Source of the DNA: AC-32 sp035624425
GTDB taxonomy: Bacteria; Actinomycetota; Thermoleophilia; Gaiellales; Gaiellaceae
Length of the DNA stretch: 47,179 bases
Direction of reading: 5' to 3'
Assembly (NCBI GenBank): GCA_035624425.1
Contig: DASPRN010000037.1
Location: forward strand, 1-47,179
Each line of letters starts with the position of its first letter. The stretch's first letter is position 1. Under the pieces are notes generated by a model, which saw only the letters and a program-made list of their open reading frames with translations, was not told where the DNA came from and did no database searches. Positions 44,948 to 47,179 of the stretch are shown here, one piece after another. The position numbers and the translations under genes were made by a program.

Positions 44948-47179
44948 TCACGCGAGCGCCCGGCGCAGGGCCTCCTCCGCCTTCGCCAGCGCGTCGTCCA
45001 GCTTCTCGGGGTTCTTCCCGCCGGCCCGCGCCATCGTCGCGCGTCCTCCGCCGCCGCCTCCGACCTCCGCCGCGGCCTCGCGGATCACAGCGACCGCGTC
45101 CAGCCGCCCCTCGAGCGACCGGTCGAAGTTGGCGACCAGGTGGACGCGCCCGTCCTCGCTCGCGCCGAGCACCACCGCGGCCGGAGCGCGCTCCTGCACG
45201 ATCCGGTCGGACTCGGCCAGCAACGCGTCCGCGTCCACGCCGTTCGCGCGCCCGACGTAGACGTTCACGCCGCCGATCTCCTCCTCGCGGCTCGGCTCGA
45301 TCCGCACCTCCTGCGGCTCCTCGCGCCGGCCGCCGCCCTTGCGCGCCTGCTCGAGCTCCACGCGCAGCTCGTCCACCTCGCGCGAGCGCGAATGCAGAAG
45401 CGCGTACGCCTCCCCGGAGGTGACCGCCTCGATCCGCCGCGTGCCCGACCCGATCGAGCTCTCGGAGAGGATCACGAACGGCCCGATCTCCGCCGTCGCG
45501 CGCACGTGGGTCCCGCCGCAGAGCTCCCGCGAGTAGCCGGCGACCTCGACGAGGCGGACCTCGTCCCCGTACTTCTCGCCGAAGAGCATCATCGCGCCGA
45601 GCTTGCGCGCCTCGTCGATCGGGACGATGAACGCCCGAACGGGCAGGTTCTCGAACACGCGCTCGTTCACCCGCCGCTCGACCTCGGCGCGCTCCTCGGG
45701 CGTCAGCGGCTGCGGGTGGGCGAAGTCGAAGCGGAGCTTGTCCGGCCGCACTGCCGACCCGGCCTGGCGCGCGTGCTCGCCGAGGACGTCCTGCAGCGCC
45801 TTGTGCAGCAGGTGCGTCGCGGTGTGGTTGGCCATCGTCGGGAAGCGAACCGACCAGGGCACGACCGCCCGTACGCGCATCCCGGAACCGAAGCCCTCGC
45901 CCTCGAGCTCGAGCACCTGGTCGTCGCCCGGGAGCCGGTGCGCGGCGACGAGCTCCGCGCGCGCGCCGGTCTCCTCGTTCTCGATGTAGCCGGAGTCGGA
46001 AACCTGCCCGCCGCCCTCCGGGTAGAACGGCGACTCCTCGAGCTTCGCCTGGAAGCGGCCGTCGCCGAGATCCTCGTAGGCGACGATCGCCGTCAGGACG
46101 TCCGTCTTCTCGTAGCCGACGAACTCGCTCGTCGGCGCGTCGGTCGGGACGCGAATCTCGAGAGGCATCTGCGCCGTGACGGTGCGCGAACGGGTTCGCT
46201 GCCGCTCCATCCGCTCGCGGAAACCGTCCTCGTCGACCGGGAGCCCGCGCTCGCGGGCCAGCTCCTGGGTCAGCTCGATCGGGAACCCGTACGTGTCGTG
46301 CAGGCGGAACGCCTCCTCGCCGTCGATCTCGCCGTCGGCCGCGGCCTCCTCGAAGAGCGTCAGCCCGCGCGCCAGCGTCCCGGCGAAGCGCTCCTCCTCC
46401 GCCGAGAGCACCCGCTCCACCAGCTCGCATGTGCCTTCGAGCTCCGGGTACGCGCCGGCCATCTGCTCGACGACGACACCCGCCAGCCCGGCCAGGAACG
46501 GCGGCTCGAGGCCGATCCGGCCCGCCTGCTGCACCGCGCGCCGGATCACGCGCCTCATGACGTAACCGCGGCCTTCGTTGGAAGGCTCGACGCCGTCGGC
46601 GGCGAGGAAGGTCATCCCGCGACCGTGGTCGGCGAGGATCCGGTGCGCCTTCGTCGCCTGCTCGCTCTCGCCGTAGGCGACGCCCGACTCGGCCGCGATC
46701 CAGTGCATGATCTCCTGGTAGCCGTCGGTGTCGAAGACCGACGGGACCTGCTGCAGGATCCTCGCCCCGCGCTCGAGCCCGAGGCCGGTGTCGATGTTCT
46801 GCTTCGGCAGCGGCGTGAGCGAGCCGTCGGCGTGCAGCTCGAACTCCATGAAGACGAGGTTCCAGAACTCGAGGAAGCGCTCGCACTCGCAGCCCGGCGC
46901 GCACTCGGGCCGGCCGCAGCCGACGCCCTCGCCCCAGTCGTAGAAGATCTCCGAGTCGGGCCCGCACGGCCCCGGCCCGCCGACCGACCAGAAGTTGTCG
47001 ACCCTCGGGAGCCGCGTGATCCGCTCCGGAGGCATCCCCTTCCGCTCCCAGTGGGCGATCGCAACCTCGTCCTCGCCGAGCCCCAGCTCGGGATCTCCGG
47101 CGAAGACGGTGCACCAGATCCGGTCTGGATCGAGCTTCATGTGCTCGAAGATGAATTCCCAGGCGAGGTCGATCGCGCC
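44948..47179 (-). CDS. alaS: Alanyl-tRNA synthetase (5' end outside the window)
   Basis: 743 codons are visible, running from the right edge ('GAIDLAWEFIFEHMKLDPDRIWCTVFAGD'). The N-terminal ~100 residues with motif 1 are missing. Aminoacylation domain: 'NFWSVGGPGPCGPDSEIFYD' and 'FWNLVFMEFELHADGSLTPLPKQNIDTGLGLER'. Editing domain: 'MANHTATHLLHKALQ' (HxxxH zinc ligands) and 'SRELCGGTHVRATAEIG' (Cys and His). C-Ala domain: glycine-rich 'EVGGGGGGRATMARAGGKNPEKLDDAL'. A Cys-rich insert ('CGRPECAPGCECERF') lies in the N-terminal half, which is common in actinobacterial AlaRS. It charges tRNA-Ala and removes mischarged Ser/Gly. Confidence 0.97.
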   Translation of the reverse strand, partial: GAIDLAWEFIFEHMKLDPDRIWCTVFAGDPELGLGEDEVAIAHWERKGMPPERITRLPRVDNFWSVGGPGPCGPDSEIFYDWGEGVGCGRPECAPGCECERFLEFWNLVFMEFELHADGSLTPLPKQNIDTGLGLERGARILQQVPSVFDTDGYQEIMHWIAAESGVAYGESEQATKAHRILADHGRGMTFLAADGVEPSNEGRGYVMRRVIRRAVQQAGRIGLEPPFLAGLAGVVVEQMAGAYPELEGTCELVERVLSAEEERFAGTLARGLTLFEEAAADGEIDGEEAFRLHDTYGFPIELTQELARERGLPVDEDGFRERMERQRTRSRTVTAQMPLEIRVPTDAPTSEFVGYEKTDVLTAIVAYEDLGDGRFQAKLEESPFYPEGGGQVSDSGYIENEETGARAELVAAHRLPGDDQVLELEGEGFGSGMRVRAVVPWSVRFPTMANHTATHLLHKALQDVLGEHARQAGSAVRPDKLRFDFAHPQPLTPEERAEVERRVNERVFENLPVRAFIVPIDEARKLGAMMLFGEKYGDEVRLVEVAGYSRELCGGTHVRATAEIGPFVILSESSIGSGTRRIEAVTSGEAYALLHSRSREVDELRVELEQARKGGGRREEPQEVRIEPSREEEIGGVNVYVGRANGVDADALLAESDRIVQERAPAAVVLGASEDGRVHLVANFDRSLEGRLDAVAVIREAAAEVGGGGGGRATMARAGGKNPEKLDDALAKAEEALRRALA

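Noticed and set aside
44847..47114. A 755-codon frame parallel to alaS that runs through repeat R3
   Set aside because: It is the shifted frame of alaS. The similar C-terminal peptides seen in such frames at R1-R3 come from the shared DNA repeat, not from protein conservation.

Overview
The window is about 47 kb of very GC-rich bacterial chromosome. Codon third positions are strongly G/C and GTG starts are common. Gene content and order point to a deep-branching actinobacterium, most like class Thermoleophilia. This is an inference from two things: a tlyA-nadK-recN-steA-steB-pyrG order that matches mycobacteria, combined with two-subunit GlyRS (glyQ/glyS), ppdK with its regulator ppsR, and separate accC/BCCP genes. 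I see no rRNA, tRNA, CRISPR array, transposase or prophage.

Most genes read leftwards (minus strand). In the direction of transcription: alaS (5' end outside the window), ruvX, mltG, aroE; a plus-strand ECF sigma/anti-sigma pair; aroC, a fused aroK-aroB, aroQ, pepP, efp; then a pseudo-carboxyltransferase-BCCP fusion, accC, asp23, nusB, a small coiled-coil gene, a prenyl synthase, tlyA, nadK, recN, steA, an SRPBCC gene, steB/mctB, a GT2-phosphoglycosyltransferase fusion, pyrG, an M20 peptidase, DUF3866, ald, deoB (with a divergent 45-residue membrane microprotein), a VOC protein, deoA, mutM, recO, glyQ, glyS and ppsR. A plus-strand cassette follows (PD40 propeller protein, mhqO-like dioxygenase, mhqD-like hydrolase), then ppdK, a lipoprotein, two secreted proteins, a rhomboid protease, comB, a padR/GNAT divergent pair, and finally the start of an SOS-controlled Y-family polymerase (imuB-like) that runs off the left edge.

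The genes serve core functions: shikimate/chorismate synthesis (aroE, aroC, aroKB, aroQ), translation (alaS, glyQS, efp, tlyA), acyl-CoA carboxylation and isoprenoids (BCCP fusion, accC, ispA-like), cell division and wall (steA, steB, mltG), nucleotide metabolism (pyrG, deoA, deoB), DNA repair (recN, recO, mutM, ruvX, imuB) and pyruvate/PEP exchange (ppdK, ppsR).

The most unusual items are: (1) a carboxyltransferase-like domain that has lost all four metal ligands and is fused to a complete AccB-type biotin carrier, directly upstream of accC; (2) a two-hairpin element with compensatory base changes placed immediately after the stop codons of alaS, aroQ and recN, with a related copy after the rhomboid gene; (3) a very long hairpin filling the gap before pyrG; (4) a recurring promoter design in which a TANNNT -10 lies 6-9 bases before the start codon, implying widespread leaderless mRNA, with some -10s shared between divergent genes or built from a TAG stop codon; (5) a repeated plus-strand promoter-like motif in three intergenic gaps, one followed by a foldable candidate ncRNA. 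No gap between genes exceeds about 250 bases.
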